The translations under genes and the position numbers were made by a program. A stretch of 64,000 nucleotides of DNA. Source: Allobosea lathyri. Its GTDB lineage: Bacteria > Pseudomonadota > Alphaproteobacteria > Rhizobiales > Beijerinckiaceae. Positions 33,457-41,631 of this stretch are shown piece by piece. The notes beneath the pieces were generated by a model, which was not told the origin of the DNA, made no database searches, and saw nothing but the letters and a program-made list of their open reading frames with translations. The stretch's first letter is position 1. Every line of letters begins with the position of its first letter. The stretch lies in contig NZ_FNUY01000004.1 in assembly GCF_900108245.1 (NCBI RefSeq), positions 186,001 through 250,000 of the forward strand, given 5' to 3'.

Positions 33457-34482
33457 CTATGCGTGGAAGACGTCCTGCGTCGCAGAAAGCTTGCTGAAGG
33501 CCCGGTCCCGCGCCTCGCTCGGGCTGTAGCCGAATTCCCGCCTGAAGGCGCGGCTGAAGGTCGAATGGTCGCCGAAGCCCACCTCGTTCCCAACCAGATG
33601 GATGGAGAGCGCGTCAGGATGGGCGCTGAGGCGACGATGCGCCTCTCGCAGACGCTCGCGATTGATGAAGTGAGCAACCCCGCCGCTGCTTTCGAACAGT
33701 CGATAGAGCTTTGACCGGGAAACGGCCAGCAGCCGGCGCAACCGCTCCGGGCCGAACTCGGGCGACGCCATGTTTCGCCGCACGACAAGCCGCGCTCGCT
33801 CGATCATGACGGAAGACAGCGGCGCATCCGCCGCCTCGACGCGCTCGAGGCAAGGCGCGATGCAAGCGGCCACAAGCGCACGCGTCGGCGCGGCAAGGCT
33901 TTGGGCATGCTCAGGCGGAATCTGGGGCAACTGGCGGGCCAGAGTGTCCATGTAGCCTGCCAGCAATACCGCGAATTGGGGGCTGACCGCCATGTCATGC
34001 GCGCGCTCGAAATCGCGCATGTCGTTTCCGCGGAGATCTCTGGGCAGGTAGAGCGTGAGCACTTCGGTATCGGACGCCTGTCCCTCGAACGGCATCGCCA
34101 GCGACCGGAAGGTCAGCGAGTCCAGGGACGGATTCAGGGATAGCGGCGAAGCAGGCCGATCGTCGCAGAACGTCCGCGCCAGCACGACACACCAATAGTC
34201 CAGATGGGATTTCGGCCTGTGCCGCCAGTGGCGCACCGAGGTGCCGGGAAAGAAGGCGCGCGTGAAGACGATGTCTCCAAAGCTCCATGACGAAAAATCA
34301 GCCAGGAAATCCGTCGTCGCCCCAGGCACCGGGCGGAGTTCGATGAGATCGGCCATGAGATCGCGCCAGGCGTCGAACTGGTCCTGCAACGGCAGATCCC
34401 TGGTCGAGAAATCCTGAACCAGAAACGTTCCGATCGATGGCGCTGGGTCTGAAAGCGAGACACTCGGCACGATGGGCTCCAT
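33457..34482 (-). CDS. AraC-family transcriptional regulator
   Basis: A 341-aa protein with an N-terminal cupin-like AraC_binding_2 domain ('DYWCVVLARTFCDDRP', 'LTLYLPRDLRGNDMRDF'). A C-terminal double helix-turn-helix has 'RLRRLLAVSRSKLYRLFESS' and 'IHLVGNEVGFGDHSTFSRAF', and then the AraC signature tail 'RREFGYSPSEARD'. AraC_binding_2 proteins usually activate catabolic or stress genes in response to small aromatics or metabolites. Targets are not shown; the MFS gene 87 bp downstream is the natural candidate. The ribosome binding site is weak. Confidence 0.9.
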   Translation of the reverse strand: MEPIVPSVSLSDPAPSIGTFLVQDFSTRDLPLQDQFDAWRDLMADLIELRPVPGATTDFLADFSSWSFGDIVFTRAFFPGTSVRHWRHRPKSHLDYWCVVLARTFCDDRPASPLSLNPSLDSLTFRSLAMPFEGQASDTEVLTLYLPRDLRGNDMRDFERAHDMAVSPQFAVLLAGYMDTLARQLPQIPPEHAQSLAAPTRALVAACIAPCLERVEAADAPLSSVMIERARLVVRRNMASPEFGPERLRRLLAVSRSKLYRLFESSGGVAHFINRERLREAHRRLSAHPDALSIHLVGNEVGFGDHSTFSRAFRREFGYSPSEARDRAFSKLSATQDVFHA

Positions 34483-34657
34483 TCAAGGATGTCGCGGCAG
34501 TCTAGGCGCTCGGCTACCGACGATGAGACGATGACTGCAAGTGTGCTAAAGAAACTGTGACGCTAGAAATACGCTTTTTGTCAAGTTCTGACCGCCATCG
34601 TTGCTCTCTCGCTTCGATGGTTCCTTTGCGACCTGTATTGTCGCGCTCCCGATGACT

Positions 34658-35809
34658 TTAGCGCTCCGCGGCCGCGTTGAAAACCAGGATCGGCGCGGAG
34701 ACGACCAACCCAGCCGCCGACCCGATCGTCTCCGCCGCCATGGCCGAGACCGAGACATCCGTATCGGTGATGACTTGGCCCTGGATCAGCCGGTCGCCGA
34801 TGAGGCGGACCGCATCGGGACTGGCGGCAAAGAGGTCGTGATTGATCCTGTCGCCGGCCCGAATGGCGCTGAGATCGAGGACCGTGATGCCGTTGAGGCT
34901 TGCAAGCTGCCGCCGATATTCGTCTTGCGACAGGTCGATCGCGCCGAGCCTTGCCGAGCCTTGCGAGAGGAACTGCGACAGTTGGAGCGCCCTGTCGTTT
35001 TGCGACACGAACAGCGTGATCTGCGGGCGTCGCGGCCCCATATCCTCGACTTGCCGGCGGAAAACACCGACATCGAGATCCGGTGAAGCCAGGATGATGT
35101 TGTTGATCTTTCTGGGAACGCCGCCTTGTTCAAGGGCGATCTGTTTCACCGCCTCCATCGCAAGCCAGCTTCCCATGGAATGCGCGAGGATGACGACTTC
35201 ACTGACGGCCGAACCATTCGCTACGGTCTTCAGGAGGTAGGCAAGGTCGCTGCGCGAGTAGGAGGCATTATCGAAATCGCGCTTGTAGTCGAGCAATCGA
35301 CCACGCGAAGGCCAGGAGAACAGCACCGGAGCCGCCATCGCATCCGCATCATGAGTAAGTTGCGCAAAACGGAACACTGCCCGGTCGAACGGCGTGTTGA
35401 AGCCGTGCACGAAGACGAAGACCCGCCGTTTGCGCCCACCAGCCTTCGCGAACCATTTGGCAAGGTCGGCCTTGGCGACCGGCCTCTCCGCCGTGACGAC
35501 GAAATCCGTGGCAGCGTTTCCCGGGACGGAACGAGGCAGCTGGATGGTGCCGACTTCGCGATCCCTGGGAATCGAGACGACGATATTGCTGAAGGAGACC
35601 CCGGGGCCGCGATCCCCGCTGAACAGGACGCCAGCCTCGTCGGAAGGCGCTCGCGTGGTCGCGGCGAGCATGTTGACGCTGTCGGTCCCAGCGGCCGGCG
35701 CGACGGGCTGAAGCATCCCCCTGGGCGCCGAAGCGCAACCGGCGACGACCACCACGACAGCGACGCCTGCAAAGCGCCTGGACCAAGAAAGGGCAGCGTC
35801 ACGCATCAT
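34658..35809 (-). CDS. DUF900-family alpha/beta hydrolase lipoprotein
   Basis: A lipoprotein signal (SRRFAGVAVVVVVAGCASAP) leads into a hydrolase domain of the DUF900 type. It has 'VFVFVHGFNTPFDRAVFRFA', 'APVLFSWPSRGRLLDYKRDF', nucleophile elbow 'EVVILAHSMGSWLAMEAV' (Ser in HSMGS), acid near 'NIILASPDLDVGVF' and His in 'GDRINHDLFAASP'. The reaction is probably ester hydrolysis in the cell envelope; DUF900 substrates are unknown. I place the start at the ATG pair 35804-35809; an in-frame GTG at 35863 adds 18 basic residues without gaining a better ribosome binding site. It is divergent from the abgT operon. Confidence 0.82.
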   Translation of the reverse strand: MMRDAALSWSRRFAGVAVVVVVAGCASAPRGMLQPVAPAAGTDSVNMLAATTRAPSDEAGVLFSGDRGPGVSFSNIVVSIPRDREVGTIQLPRSVPGNAATDFVVTAERPVAKADLAKWFAKAGGRKRRVFVFVHGFNTPFDRAVFRFAQLTHDADAMAAPVLFSWPSRGRLLDYKRDFDNASYSRSDLAYLLKTVANGSAVSEVVILAHSMGSWLAMEAVKQIALEQGGVPRKINNIILASPDLDVGVFRRQVEDMGPRRPQITLFVSQNDRALQLSQFLSQGSARLGAIDLSQDEYRRQLASLNGITVLDLSAIRAGDRINHDLFAASPDAVRLIGDRLIQGQVITDTDVSVSAMAAETIGSAAGLVVSAPILVFNAAAER

Positions 35810-36245
35810 CACGCGGCGAGAACAGCGAGATACGAGGCGTGTTCGGCGCTTGAAGGGCAGCACGACTGCGATCCGTCATCCTTCATGTGCCGCTCCCTCG
35901 CGCCGTCTCGGCCCGCCATCGTCAAATCCACCGTCCCAGCCGCGTTAGAGAGCCCAAGCGGGAGGCGCAAGCCCGATACCGGGTCGCCGGAACAAGGCAA
36001 AGCCTATCCCATGCCATGCGCGGGAACCAGCCGGACGCTTCCGCAAGCGCGGGCAACTGCACCAAACCTCGCCGCCTTCCCAACTTTGGGACAGGCGGCC
36101 CACGTTTTGGGATTCTGTGCCGATGCTCCGCCGGCGCAGAGGGCTAAGTTCGCCGCATCGTCAGCTGGAGCATCCGCTTCGGCGGCACATCTGTCTTGTC
36201 GCAGCCCCCGGGCGCGGAATTGTTTGGCTCAAGGAGAGACAAGAA
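35810..36245. other. divergent promoter region between the DUF900 hydrolase and abgT
   Basis: Some 436 bp with no gene. It contains the TCCCAACTTTGGGA palindrome and the TTGGGATTCTGTGC half-site at 36078-36112, directed toward abgT. A good Shine-Dalgarno (AAGGAGAG) stands 8 bp before the abgT ATG. Nothing else is recognised. Confidence 0.5.
36078..36112 (+). promoter_or_regulatory. TCCCAA/TTGGGA dyad plus half-site, upstream of abgT
   Basis: A perfect 14-bp palindrome TCCCAACTTTGGGA (36078-36091) is followed 21 bp later by a TTGGGA half-site at 36107-36112 that continues TTCTGTGC. The layout, orientation and downstream hexamer match the site pair before the RND efflux operon (32132-32165), and both lie about 135-170 bp from the start codon. 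Confidence 0.5.
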
Positions 36246-37796
36246 ATGGCCACGGGAAACGTAGCGTCAAAGACCGTGATGCAGAGATTTCTCGATACGG
36301 TCGAGAAGGTCGGGAACATGGTTCCCCATCCCGTGGTCATCTTCCTGATCCTGATTGCGATCGTCATCGGCCTGTCGGCCGTGCTCGGCGCGTTCGGAGC
36401 GGCCGTCACCTTCGAGCGCATCAATCCCGATACGCACAAGGTCGAGACGGCGACGACGGCGATACGCAGCCTGCTGAACGTTGAAGGCATTCGCTTCATC
36501 TATTCCTCGCTGATCCCGAACTTCATGAGCTTCACTGCAGTCGGGCTCATGATCGTCGCCATGATCGGCGCCGGCGTTGCCGAGGAATCCGGCCTCGTCA
36601 CGGCGCTGATCCGCAAACTCGTCATCGTCTCGCCGCGCTGGGCCCTGACCTACATCCTCTCCTTCGTCGGCATCCTCGCCAGCATCGCGGCCGATGCCGG
36701 TTATCTCGTCCTGATCCCCCTTGCCGGCATCGCCTATCTCGCCGTCGGCCGGCATCCTCTCGCCGGCCTGGCGCTGGGCTTTGCCGCCGTGGCCGGCGCC
36801 TTCACGGTCAACATGCTGATCAAGCCGCTCGACGCCGTTCTGGTCGAGTTCACCAATGACGCCGCCCATCTCGTCGACCCCAGCAGGTCGATCGGCCTGG
36901 CCTCGAACGTCTGGTTCTCGATCGCCTCGGTGCTGTTCCTCACGGTCATCATCGCCTTCATCTCCGACCGCATGATCGAGCCGCGCCTGGGCAAATACGA
37001 TCCCAAGCTGGCGGCCGAGGGCACCACCACAGAGCAGGGCGCCACGCTGTCCGAGCAGGAGTCGCGCGGACTGCGCTTCGCCGGCTTCGGCCTGCTTGGC
37101 CTGATTGTGGTCTTCTGCCTGCTCACCATTCCGGCCGGCGCGCCGCTGCGCAACCCGACAACGGGTGAACTCATCGGCAACTCGCCGTTCATGAACGGCC
37201 TCATCGCACTGATCATGCTGATGTTCCTGACGACCGGCTGGACCTATGGCATCGGCGCCGGCACCCTGCGCACGCTGACCGAGGTGATCGCGGCGATCGA
37301 GAAGTCGATCAAGAACCTCGGCGGGACGATCTTCCTGTTCTTCGTGCTCAGCCAGTTCGTCGCCTATTTCACCTATACCAACATGGGCACGGTGATGGCG
37401 CTCAGCCTGTCGGGCGTGCTCCAATCGGCCAATATCGGCGCCTTGCCCTTGCTGCTCGGCTTCATCGTCGTTGTCGCGATCATCGACCTGCTGCTGACCG
37501 GCGCAATCGCCAAATGGGCGATCTTCGCGCCCGTCTTCGTACCCCTGCTGATGAAGCTCGGCGTCGAGCCGGAGGCCGTGCTCGCCGCCTATCGCGTCGG
37601 CGACTCCCCGATGAACGCCATCACCCCGCTCAACGCCTATTTCGCGCTCGTCGTCGGCTTCGCCCAGAAATACGACAAGACCGCCGGCGTCGGCACGATC
37701 GTCTCGCTGATGCTGCCCTATGTCATGTGGATGTTCGTGCTCTGGACCGCGCTCTTCGCCGCCTGGAAATGGCTTGGATTGCCCTGGGGCCTGTGA
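36246..37796 (+). CDS. abgT: AbgT-family transporter
   Basis: A 516-aa, roughly 11-helix AbgT/MtrF-family protein. Family features seen are 'VEKVGNMVPHPVVIFLILIA', 'IPNFMSFTAVGLMIVAMIGA', 'GYLVLIPLAGIAYLAVGRHP' and 'DSPMNAITPLNAYFALVVGF'. Members import p-aminobenzoyl-glutamate or export sulfonamide-like drugs with the proton gradient. An M20 peptidase gene follows at once, as AbgA/AbgB do in E. coli, which favours import of a peptide- or amide-linked substrate cleaved inside. The start at 36246 has AAGGAGAG upstream. The last codons lie in the first unit of a 27-bp imperfect tandem repeat (37785-37866). Confidence 0.92.
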   Translation: MATGNVASKTVMQRFLDTVEKVGNMVPHPVVIFLILIAIVIGLSAVLGAFGAAVTFERINPDTHKVETATTAIRSLLNVEGIRFIYSSLIPNFMSFTAVGLMIVAMIGAGVAEESGLVTALIRKLVIVSPRWALTYILSFVGILASIAADAGYLVLIPLAGIAYLAVGRHPLAGLALGFAAVAGAFTVNMLIKPLDAVLVEFTNDAAHLVDPSRSIGLASNVWFSIASVLFLTVIIAFISDRMIEPRLGKYDPKLAAEGTTTEQGATLSEQESRGLRFAGFGLLGLIVVFCLLTIPAGAPLRNPTTGELIGNSPFMNGLIALIMLMFLTTGWTYGIGAGTLRTLTEVIAAIEKSIKNLGGTIFLFFVLSQFVAYFTYTNMGTVMALSLSGVLQSANIGALPLLLGFIVVVAIIDLLLTGAIAKWAIFAPVFVPLLMKLGVEPEAVLAAYRVGDSPMNAITPLNAYFALVVGFAQKYDKTAGVGTIVSLMLPYVMWMFVLWTALFAAWKWLGLPWGL

Positions 37797-37866
37797 CCCC
37801 GGTCGCTCCCTGGGGAGTGTGACCCCGGTGACTGCCCTGGCGGCTGTGGCTCCGGTCCAGCTGCCC
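37785..37866. repeat. imperfect 26-29-bp tandem repeat at the abgT 3' end
   Basis: Three units begin at 37785, 37811 and 37838. Each reads CTGG..CTGTG or CTGG..GTGTG, followed by CCCCGGT or CTCCGGT. The first unit includes the end of abgT and its stop codon; the other two lie in the gap before the peptidase gene. This looks like a duplicated gene end. Confidence 0.6.
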
Positions 37867-37894
37867 AAAAATCCAGCAACACTCAATTGATCGG

Positions 37895-39109
37895 ATGCAT
37901 ATCATGAGCAGCACCTCTCTTCCCCTCGATGTCGAAGCCGCCATCGACCACCTGATGAACTTCCTGTCGGTCGAGGGCGTCACCGGTCAGGAGGCCAAGA
38001 TCGCGGCCGCCGTCAGCGACGCGCTGAAGAAGGTCGGCGTGCCGGCATCGGCGATCCGCTTCGACGATGCCAACAAGCGCATCCCGGTGCCGACCGAAAC
38101 CGGCAACCTCTTCGTCGATCTGCCGGGTACGCGACCCGGTCCGCGCCTGCTGTTCTCCACCCATCTCGACACCGTGCCGCTTTGCGCAGGCGCCAAGCCC
38201 CGCCGCGAGGGCGACCGCATCGTCTCGGACGGCACGACCGCACTCGGCGGCGATGCCCGCACCGGCGTCGCGCTTCTGGTCGTGCTCGCCGAGACCCTGA
38301 TCAAGCACAAGCTCCCCCATCCGCCGATCACCCTGCTGTTCACCGTCCGCGAGGAAAGCGGCCTGCACGGCGCGCGCGAGCTGAACCCGGCCGATCTCGG
38401 CGGGGCCGCCATGTGCATCAATGTCGATGGCCAACTCGCCTCCGAACTGCTCATCGGCGCGGTCGGACAGGAGAACTGGGAAGTCGAGATCAAGGGTCGG
38501 GCCTCCCATGCCGGCGTCGCGCCGGAAAAGGGCATCTCGGCCACCATGGTCGGGGCTCTGGCCCTGGCCGAGGCGCGCAGTGCAGGCTGGTTCGGCAAGG
38601 TCGTCAAATCAGACGGCCGCGGCACGAGCAATGTCGGCATCTTCGGCGGCAAGGCTGGCAAGGTCGCAGCCGGCGACGCCACGAACGTCGTCACCGACTA
38701 CGTCTACATCAAGGGCGAGGCGCGCAGCCCCGAGGCTGCCTTCGCGACTAAGATCGCCGATGGCTACAAGAAGGCCTTCGCCGAGGCGAAGGCCGCCGTC
38801 GTGGACCATGAGGGCGACACCGCCGAGGTCACCTTCACTCAGACGCCGGCCTATCCGCCCTTCGAACTGGCCAAGGACGCGCCGGTGGTGAAGCGCGCCT
38901 CCAAAGCGCTGGCAGCGCTGGGCATCGAGCCGGTCTACCTGTTCTCGAATGGCGGTCTCGACGCCAACTGGTTCGACAAGCACGGCGTTCCGACGATCAC
39001 CATCGGCGCCGGCCAGGCCGAGATCCACACTATCAAGGAATACGTGAATCTCACCGAATACGAGAAGGGCTGCCGCATCGGCCTGCTGATGGCGACCCTC
39101 GAAGACTAA
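37895..39109 (+). CDS. M20/M28-type metallopeptidase (peptidase T-like)
   Basis: A 404-aa zinc peptidase. Metal and catalytic motifs are 'LLFSTHLDTVPLCAGAKP' (HxD), 'TTALGGDARTGVALLV' (GGDxxxG), 'LLFTVREESGLHGAREL' (EE), 'CINVDGQL' (D) and the late 'IHTIKEYVNLTEYEKG' (H). This is the peptidase T / M20B pattern, acting on di- or tripeptides or amide-linked amino acids in the cytoplasm. It lies 98 bp after abgT and is likely its functional partner. The start is uncertain: ATG 37895 or ATG 37904, neither with a strong ribosome binding site. A hairpin at 39164-39194 may end the transcript. Confidence 0.88.
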   Translation: MHIMSSTSLPLDVEAAIDHLMNFLSVEGVTGQEAKIAAAVSDALKKVGVPASAIRFDDANKRIPVPTETGNLFVDLPGTRPGPRLLFSTHLDTVPLCAGAKPRREGDRIVSDGTTALGGDARTGVALLVVLAETLIKHKLPHPPITLLFTVREESGLHGARELNPADLGGAAMCINVDGQLASELLIGAVGQENWEVEIKGRASHAGVAPEKGISATMVGALALAEARSAGWFGKVVKSDGRGTSNVGIFGGKAGKVAAGDATNVVTDYVYIKGEARSPEAAFATKIADGYKKAFAEAKAAVVDHEGDTAEVTFTQTPAYPPFELAKDAPVVKRASKALAALGIEPVYLFSNGGLDANWFDKHGVPTITIGAGQAEIHTIKEYVNLTEYEKGCRIGLLMATLED

Positions 39110-39163
39110 ACTGACAAGGGTCGCATCATCGACTGCGCCTCCTGTCGACGACCAGCCCCTGAA

Positions 39164-39194
39164 GCACGTCGCCCCATCACGCGTGGCGACGTGC
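39164..39194 (+). terminator. hairpin after the M20 peptidase gene
   Basis: A perfect 10-bp stem (39164-39173 with 39185-39194, GCACGTCGCC/GGCGACGTGC) with an 11-nt loop is followed by ATTTGCG. The weak U-run makes it an uncertain terminator; it may act as an attenuating or RNA-protecting hairpin before the SLC13 gene. Confidence 0.4.
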
Positions 39195-39317
39195 ATTTGC
39201 GTATCGGGGACGAGAATAGGTGCGGACGCGGCGACGCCGGCTTTCGGCGACCGGCGCAGAGACGTGCACCTTTGATGACCGAGCGGCCTTGGCATGGCCC
39301 AATGAGGAGCTGAGCGA

Positions 39318-41153
39318 TTGAGCCCGATAGCTTATACTGCGACCATCATCGCTGTTGCCGTCGTCCTGTTCGTCTCGAACAGGGTCCCGGTCGTCATCGT
39401 CGCGATGCTGACAGCTCTGTCGCTCTGGGCGACAGGCGTTTTGACCCTCGGTCAGTCGCTCGGCGGCCTCGGCGATCCCGCCGTCATCTTCATCGCCTCG
39501 CTCTTCATCGTCAGCTCCGGCCTTGAGGTCACTGGCGTCACCGCCTGGGCCGGCCAGCTTCTCATCCGTGGAGCCGGCGAGGAAAGCCGGACGCGACTTC
39601 TGCTTTTGACGATGCTGCTGGTCTCACTGCTCACGGCGCTGATCAGCGTCAACGGCGCGGTGGCGGCCTTGTTGCCGGTGGTCGTGGTCATCGCCGTCCG
39701 GCTCAAGCGCAACTCCTCGCAGCTCCTGATGCCGCTGGTCTTCGCCGCCCATGCCGGCTCGATGCTGGCGCTGACCGGCACACCGGTGAACGTTCTCGTC
39801 TCCGAAGCCGGAAGCGATGCCGGCGTCGGCGGTTTCGGCTTCTTCGAGTTCGCACTTGTCGGCGTCCCCCTGCTTGCGGGCACGATGGCGATCATCATCC
39901 TCTTCGGAAAACGGCTCCTGCCCGAGCGCAACGGCGCCACGATGCCCACCGATTTCAGCCGTCATGCCAAAACGCTGGTCGAGCAATACGGGCTTGCCAG
40001 CGGCGTCTACCAGATGCGGGTCCGTGAGAGCTCGCCCTATATCGGCGCGGCGACCTCAACGATCGACCTCTCCGCCTATCCGGGACTGCAGCTCGTTGCC
40101 ATTCAGGACGGCGAAACCGCCGGGCCGATCCGCCGGCCTGTCATGGCCGATGGCGATCACCTGCTGCTGCGCGGCGATGCGGAAGCCGCGGCCTCATTCG
40201 GAGCCACGATGCATCTCGCCTTTCGCGAGGAAGCGACACCCGGCCAGGGCGAGGAAACCCTGTTCAACCGCCGTTCCGGCCTTGCTGAAGTCGTCATCCC
40301 CCCGCGCTCGGGGCTGGTTGGCCAAAGCGTGTTTCCCGGCATGGTCACCGATAGCGGCGACCTGATCATCCTCGCGGTGCAGCGCGCCGGCGCGGAAATC
40401 GCAGCGGCCAACGCAACGCGGGATGCGGGCGGCATCGTCTTGCAGGCTGGCGACACCATGCTGCTTCAGGGCACCTGGAAGGCTCTCGACATCCACCTGG
40501 ACGATCCCGACGTTCTCGTCGTCAGCTCGCCCGAACTGGTCCGGCGCCAGGCCGTGCCGATGGGCCCAGGCGCGCGCCAGGCCATCGTCATCCTGATCGC
40601 CATGGTCCTGCTGCTCGCCACCGGCATCGTCCCGCCTGCGGTGGCGGGCCTCCTGGCCGCCGGCGCCATCATCCTGTCGGGCATCATGAACGTCGAGCAG
40701 TCCTATCGCGCCATCAGCTGGACGACGGTGATCCTCGTCGGCGCGATGATGCCGCTTTCGACCGCCATGGTGGAGACCGGAGCCGCGAAGATGATGGCCG
40801 AACGGCTCGTCTACATGGTGGGCGACGCAGGCCCCGTTGCCCTGCTCGCCGGCCTGTTCGTCCTGACCGCCATCATGGGCCAACTCATCAGCAATACCGC
40901 CACGGCGCTGATCGTCATTCCGATCGGCGTCGCGGCCGCCGCCAGCATGGGGATCTCCCCTCGCCCCGTCCTGATGAGCACCGCCGTGGCCGCTGCCGCC
41001 GCCTTCCTGACGCCGATCGCAACCCCGACCAACCTGATGGTGATGGGCCCCGGCGGCTATGCTTTCAGCGACTATTGGAAACTCGGCCTGCCATTGCTGC
41101 TCTGGTTCTTCGTCGTGGCGGTTTTCATCGTGCCGCTGATCTGGCGGTTCTGA
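39318..41153 (+). CDS. SLC13-family permease with RCK_C/TrkA-C domains (paralogue)
   Basis: A 611-aa transporter with the same organisation as the gene at 10728-12539. Two membrane halves carry 'IFIASLFIVSSGLEVTGVTA' and 'SNTATALIVIPIGVAAAASM', a soluble middle contains two TrkA-C-like modules, and 'PIATPTNLMVMGPGGYAFSD' forms the second binding motif. The two proteins align over their whole length with high identity by eye, including 'GTWKALDIHLDDPDVLVVSS'. TTG 39318 is the start, with GAGGAG about 9 bp upstream. It follows abgT and the peptidase, so it could carry an anionic product or counter-ion. Confidence 0.85.
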   Translation: MSPIAYTATIIAVAVVLFVSNRVPVVIVAMLTALSLWATGVLTLGQSLGGLGDPAVIFIASLFIVSSGLEVTGVTAWAGQLLIRGAGEESRTRLLLLTMLLVSLLTALISVNGAVAALLPVVVVIAVRLKRNSSQLLMPLVFAAHAGSMLALTGTPVNVLVSEAGSDAGVGGFGFFEFALVGVPLLAGTMAIIILFGKRLLPERNGATMPTDFSRHAKTLVEQYGLASGVYQMRVRESSPYIGAATSTIDLSAYPGLQLVAIQDGETAGPIRRPVMADGDHLLLRGDAEAAASFGATMHLAFREEATPGQGEETLFNRRSGLAEVVIPPRSGLVGQSVFPGMVTDSGDLIILAVQRAGAEIAAANATRDAGGIVLQAGDTMLLQGTWKALDIHLDDPDVLVVSSPELVRRQAVPMGPGARQAIVILIAMVLLLATGIVPPAVAGLLAAGAIILSGIMNVEQSYRAISWTTVILVGAMMPLSTAMVETGAAKMMAERLVYMVGDAGPVALLAGLFVLTAIMGQLISNTATALIVIPIGVAAAASMGISPRPVLMSTAVAAAAAFLTPIATPTNLMVMGPGGYAFSDYWKLGLPLLLWFFVVAVFIVPLIWRF

Positions 41154-41309
41154 CCATCTGGATGGCCCGAAAACGGCCCCGGAAGCCCCTGCCGCCAGTT
41201 GTCGGAGCGACGCTCCCGGCAAGGCGGGGCCGGCCTGCCGCGAGAGCGACGGGCCTTTACCAGCGTGAAAGCCGATTGATCTCGGCCTAGCAGCCCAAAG
41301 GAGAAACAT

Positions 41310-41564
41310 ATGGTTCATTTTCGCGGAGCAGCCATTGCGGCTGCGGTCCTGATCGGGGCGCTGTGCTCCGGCAGCTCTTTTGCTGCTCCGGTCTCGACGG
41401 GCGGGATCGTCGCCACGACTGCAAGCGCCGAACTGGCCCAGTGGCATCCCTCGCGCCAGCGGCATATCGGCCCCCGCCACGGACGCTGCTGGTGGGAAAA
41501 CCGCCGCGTGCGCGACCATCGCGGACGCTGGGTGCTCCGGCGCGTGCAGGTCTGCCGCCGCTGA
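41310..41564 (+). CDS. small secreted basic protein, 84 aa
   Basis: A strong Shine-Dalgarno (AAAGGAGAAAC) precedes the ATG. A clear signal peptide (about residues 1-25, ending SSFA-AP) leads to a mature chain of some 59 residues. That chain is rich in His, Arg and Trp, e.g. 'HGRCWWENRRVRDHRGRWVL', with two cysteines. Short periplasmic proteins of this kind are common and uncharacterised in Hyphomicrobiales. I see no catalytic motif. A perfect terminator hairpin follows at 41592-41616, so this is a free-standing gene. Confidence 0.75.
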   Translation: MVHFRGAAIAAAVLIGALCSGSSFAAPVSTGGIVATTASAELAQWHPSRQRHIGPRHGRCWWENRRVRDHRGRWVLRRVQVCRR

Positions 41565-41591
41565 ACGACAGGTCCCGCCGGGAACAACAGA

Positions 41592-41616
41592 CCCCACTCG
41601 GTCAAGCCGAGTGGGG
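41592..41616 (+). terminator. terminator hairpin between convergent genes
   Basis: A perfect 10-bp stem (41592-41601 with 41607-41616, CCCCACTCGG/CCGAGTGGGG) with a 5-nt loop lies between the small secreted protein gene and the convergent MmgE/PrpD gene. It could serve either strand; the plus-strand side is followed by CCTCTT. Confidence 0.65.
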
Positions 41617-41631
41617 CCTCTTACGTCGCGA

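Noticed and set aside
36267..37886. 539-codon open frame antisense to abgT
   Set aside because: Composition is an Asp/Glu/Gln-rich mirror of hydrophobic membrane codons; no homology argument.
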